A DNA stretch of 64,000 nucleotides, taken from the NCBI RefSeq assembly GCF_014698305.1, contig NZ_JACJST010000014.1, forward strand, positions 62,001 to 126,000. The letters are read 5' to 3'. Every line of letters begins with the position of its first letter. The first letter of the stretch is position 1. This document shows, one piece after another, positions 61,222-64,000 of this stretch. The translations under genes and the position numbers were made by a program. Origin of the DNA: Anabaena lutea FACHB-196 (GTDB lineage: Bacteria; Cyanobacteriota; Cyanobacteriia; Cyanobacteriales; Nostocaceae). The notes under the pieces were generated by a model that did not search any database, was not told the DNA's origin, and saw nothing but the letters and a program-made list of their open reading frames with translations.

Positions 61222-63141
61222 CTATCCAAAATTTACAGCATATTTTTCAGCCCATCGAATCAAATTCAGCCAGCGCCATATACGGAAATTAAAAGGCTTG
61301 CGTCCTTCAATAACTGCTCGCCACTCCCTCTCTACGACATCAATTTTGAGTACAGGAATCGACGGTTTGCTATGTAGTACTTCTTCTACCCAAGGACTTA
61401 AAGCAGTTAACCAACTAAACTCAGGAGTAGCAAAACCAATCTTATCCCGGCGATTCAGAATTGTATCTGGAACAATGCCACGCATCGCCCTTCTAAATAC
61501 AGCCTTACTAGTGCCATCAGGAGCAATAATATATTCTTCAGGTAAAGAGAACATAAAATTAACTAAAGTTGGCGTTAAAAAAGGAACGCGGCTTTCAATG
61601 GAAAAAGCCATAGAGTTACGATCCTCATAGCGTAATAGTGAAATCAAACTATTTTCAAGATCGTGTTTAAGTCGCTCCCAGAATACTTCTCGCTTGTAAT
61701 TTTGTGTTGTGGAAGCAAGCATTACCCCCTGTTCAGTAAACCAAGTACTATTCAACCAAGATGGAGTAAAGCTTTTTCCCACTAAATCTCTAGCTGCACC
61801 TTGGAGATTTTCAGGTAATAAAAATCCTCCTCCAATTAGCAGTAGCTTCAGACTACTAATATTAGGCAAACTAGATGCTTTTTGTAGAAACTGAGTTGCT
61901 TTACCCAATTGTCCTTGACGAATCAATGAGGCTAATCGCGCACCTAAATAACCAGAATAACCTCCTAACATTTCATCCGCTCCCTGTCCATCGAGCATGA
62001 CTTTAATTCCTGCCTCCTGAGCCAATCGAAATACTCGATTTTGGGCGTAAATACTAGTACTACCAAAGGGTTCATCTTGAACCTGGATCAGGTGATTTAA
62101 ATCTTCTACTAATTGAGTCGGAGTCGGTTGAGTTGTGTGCATAATTGAGTTAGCAGCCTTGCTGACGATCTTCATCCACTGCTCTTCGCTCACTTTGGGG
62201 TCATCTGCTAAGTAACTGAAGGTGTGTATTTCTAAATCTGGCTCTAAGTAGCGCATTGCCATGACAATGCTGGATGAGTCAATTCCTCCTGAAAGGGCTG
62301 CTCCCACTGCTACATCACTACGTAGGTGAAGTTTGACACTATTAAGAAATAGTTCCCGCAATTGTTCTGCCGCTTCTTCAAAGGAAATTTCTAAGCGTTG
62401 GTTGAGATTAACTTGCCAATAACGCACTGGATCAAATTTGTAGGGAGCGTCTAGAGAAAATTCTAGATAATGAGCGGCAGGCAATTGCCGAATATCAGCT
62501 AAAAGGGTTTCTCCTCCTTGATCTGTTAGTCCAAGACACAGATAATCGTAGAGTCTTTGAGGATTGATTCGATGATTTAAACCTGGAAATTCTAGAAGAG
62601 CTTTGATTTCAGAAGCAAAGGCAAACCCATTATGCCAATGAGTATAGTAAAGGGGCTTGATACCAAAGAAGTCTCTAGCAATAAATATCGAACGTTTCTG
62701 GGTATCCAGAATTGCAAAGGCGAACATTCCCACCAGCCTATTTAGTGCTTGATTTCCCCAATGAGCGTAAGCGGTGAGCAGAACTTCCGTGTCTGAATGA
62801 GAATGAAATGTGTGACCTAATGCCTTAAGTTCTGCTTGTAATTCTAAATAGTTATATATTTCCCCATTAAAAACAATCGCATAACGTCCGTCCGGCGTTA
62901 CCATCGGTTGCCAACCAGCTTCGCTGAGGTCGAGAATGGAAAGACGACGGTGAACCAAGCCAACCAAACAGTTTTGCAATTCATCAGGATTGCGGGAAAG
63001 CTGTACGGGTGATTCTCCTGACCAACCTAAAAATCCAAAATCATCAGGACCACGAGTATATAAAGAACTACTCACACTTTTTAAGAGTTGTGAATCAATC
63101 TTTGAGCGGTCTAATTTTAATATTCCAGCAATTCCACACAT
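61222..63141 (-). CDS. Glutamine-hydrolysing asparagine synthase-type enzyme (AsnB)
   Basis: The 639-residue protein has the N-terminal Ntn amidotransferase domain with catalytic Cys2 (MCGIAGIL), VGLVHRRLSILDLS and NGEIYNYLELQ, and a C-terminal ATP-pyrophosphatase domain with the PP-loop SGGIDSS, AQEAGIKVMLDGQGADEMLGGY and RYEDRNSMAFSIESRVPFL. Such AsnB copies within polysaccharide loci often transfer ammonia to sugar carboxylates or to other acids. It may act on a uronic acid of the glycan or produce asparagine; the locus favours the former. It is separated from the polymerase gene by 145 bp. Confidence 0.92.
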   Translation of the reverse strand: MCGIAGILKLDRSKIDSQLLKSVSSSLYTRGPDDFGFLGWSGESPVQLSRNPDELQNCLVGLVHRRLSILDLSEAGWQPMVTPDGRYAIVFNGEIYNYLELQAELKALGHTFHSHSDTEVLLTAYAHWGNQALNRLVGMFAFAILDTQKRSIFIARDFFGIKPLYYTHWHNGFAFASEIKALLEFPGLNHRINPQRLYDYLCLGLTDQGGETLLADIRQLPAAHYLEFSLDAPYKFDPVRYWQVNLNQRLEISFEEAAEQLRELFLNSVKLHLRSDVAVGAALSGGIDSSSIVMAMRYLEPDLEIHTFSYLADDPKVSEEQWMKIVSKAANSIMHTTQPTPTQLVEDLNHLIQVQDEPFGSTSIYAQNRVFRLAQEAGIKVMLDGQGADEMLGGYSGYLGARLASLIRQGQLGKATQFLQKASSLPNISSLKLLLIGGGFLLPENLQGAARDLVGKSFTPSWLNSTWFTEQGVMLASTTQNYKREVFWERLKHDLENSLISLLRYEDRNSMAFSIESRVPFLTPTLVNFMFSLPEEYIIAPDGTSKAVFRRAMRGIVPDTILNRRDKIGFATPEFSWLTALSPWVEEVLHSKPSIPVLKIDVVEREWRAVIEGRKPFNFRIWRWLNLIRWAEKYAVNFG

Positions 63142-63185
63142 AATTTATTAGTTGTTACAAATTTATTTGATGAATTATAAATACT

Positions 63186-64000
63186 TTAGGCGGAAACCAA
63201 TTGTTTATAAATCTCGACTTCGCGTTTGTCAATTAGACGATCATTGTGCCATAAAAGTGTAAAGTCTCCATTAAAAAAACGACAGTGCTGTTTATATTTC
63301 GCCATTTTCTGAAAAGTTGTCTCATCATCGAGATTAAGGTTCATAAAAAAATCATCAGTGATGGTACATTCCATAATAATTAGAGGACGTTCCCTAAGTT
63401 TTAAAGGCTGACGAGTATTAATGTTGAAAGTAGAAAATTCGTAGCAGACACCGCAGCGAAATCCTGCTACATCAGCAAAGGATAAAGTTGAGTCGTAGTC
63501 CAGTCCAGCATTTTCCCAGTTATTGAAAGTGTTTGGGGTTTTCCAGCGTAAGAAATGTTGCCGTCCTCCCCAATATTCTTGTTGAATACCTTCTTCAGCA
63601 CAAACTTGCTTTAAGATTTCAAATTCTCTTTTGGTTTGTGCAGGATCTTTATATGTATTGTAGCTAGTATGTAAGCCAATTTCGTGACCACGTTGGTGAA
63701 TCTTGCGGAGTAAACCACGAATTAAGGGATGATCCATACTGTAATCCCCATCAATTGTACCAGAACTATGGTCAGTAATAAAGTAGAAAGCACTTTTGAG
63801 ATTGTGCTTTTCGCTGATGTCCATAATCATGTCAAAGGTGTTACAGGGATCTGAATTAGAATTCCCTGCCTTAACCTGATTCCATTGCCAGATGGTATTC
63901 AAGGCTTGCCCTGGATTACGACGCTTAATTAAGTCTCCTCCACACCGTCTAACTAAACTTGAAATGCCGGCAAATACATACTTGAACGGCTGATCCACAT
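63186..64000 (-). CDS. Polysaccharide-deacetylase-like protein, N-terminus cut by window end
   Basis: At least 271 residues of the C-terminal part are present and the frame is still open at the window edge. KSAFYFITDHS and RGHEIGLHTSYNTYKDPAQTKREF match the NodB-like deacetylase fold with an H-x4-H metal segment. LRWKTPNTFNNWENAGLDYDSTLSFADVAGFRCG is typical of the cyanobacterial exopolysaccharide deacetylases, as is the closing LLWHNDRLID. It should remove acetyl groups from the glycan. It belongs to the locus with AsnB 44 bp downstream. Confidence 0.85.
   Translation of the reverse strand, partial: VDQPFKYVFAGISSLVRRCGGDLIKRRNPGQALNTIWQWNQVKAGNSNSDPCNTFDMIMDISEKHNLKSAFYFITDHSSGTIDGDYSMDHPLIRGLLRKIHQRGHEIGLHTSYNTYKDPAQTKREFEILKQVCAEEGIQQEYWGGRQHFLRWKTPNTFNNWENAGLDYDSTLSFADVAGFRCGVCYEFSTFNINTRQPLKLRERPLIIMECTITDDFFMNLNLDDETTFQKMAKYKQHCRFFNGDFTLLWHNDRLIDKREVEIYKQLVSA

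Overview
The window comes from the chromosome of a filamentous, probably heterocyst-forming cyanobacterium of the Nostoc/Anabaena/Nodularia type. The evidence is a complete phycoerythrocyanin operon (pecBACEF), frequent HIP1 octamers (GCGATCGC), tandem heptamer repeats typical of Nostocales, a ferredoxin sulfite reductase, LL-diaminopimelate aminotransferase and a cyanobacterial-type LexA box in front of recA. No phage, CRISPR array, rRNA or complete insertion sequence is visible; the mobile part consists of small non-coding repeats.

Layout. 0-3 kb: bioD, an M20 amidohydrolase and a small membrane protein. 3-3.5 kb: two nested MITE-like repeats. 3.5-4.6 kb: an M48-like protein without its zinc ligands, with a possible small membrane ORF upstream. 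4.7-8.7 kb: a DUF2235 hydrolase, a cyclooxygenase-like fatty-acid dioxygenase and a catalase-related protein, which together look like an oxylipin/C8-volatile cassette. 8.9-12.2 kb: a C39-like ABC exporter overlapping a parvulin-type isomerase. 12.5-20 kb: a DUF92 protein, Uma2, an Rpn-like remnant, a PIN toxin-antitoxin pair, a hypothetical protein with an R-x4-H motif, VOC and lipase genes, a TPR protein and rsmE. 20-28.2 kb: an OmpR-type regulator, pecBACEF, a small DUF4926/AlbA_2-like pair and a GAF-PAS-PAS histidine kinase. 28.4-35 kb: sulfite reductase with a ribbon-helix-helix-like tail, a small outer-membrane barrel, and an HTH protein with a membrane partner. 35-40 kb: tRNA-Arg(UCU), dcd, an overlapping two-gene module, a thymidylate-synthase-like fusion and recA. 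40-47 kb: small hypotheticals, LD-carboxypeptidase, a divergent SDR and a Ser/Thr kinase. 47-50 kb: glycosyltransferase, TVP38 protein and MerA-like oxidoreductase, resembling part of an arsenosugar cluster. 50-56 kb: SDR, a PGM1-related ATP-grasp protein and dapL. 56-64 kb: an exopolysaccharide-type locus on the minus strand (phosphatase-like protein, GT2, GT4, polymerase, AsnB, deacetylase), cut by the window end.

The best-connected functional units are the pec operon, in which the PecE/PecF lyase-isomerase puts phycoviolobilin on PecA, the lipid-oxidation cassette, and the exopolysaccharide locus. The most striking unexplained DNA structure is a ~207-bp palindromic repeat present three times at near identity, each copy flanked by its own exact 11-bp target duplication. 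A second, 151-bp repeat has TNA duplications, and a third repeat carries a transcription terminator to the 3' ends of two unrelated genes. All functions are inferred from sequence motifs read by eye; no database search was run.
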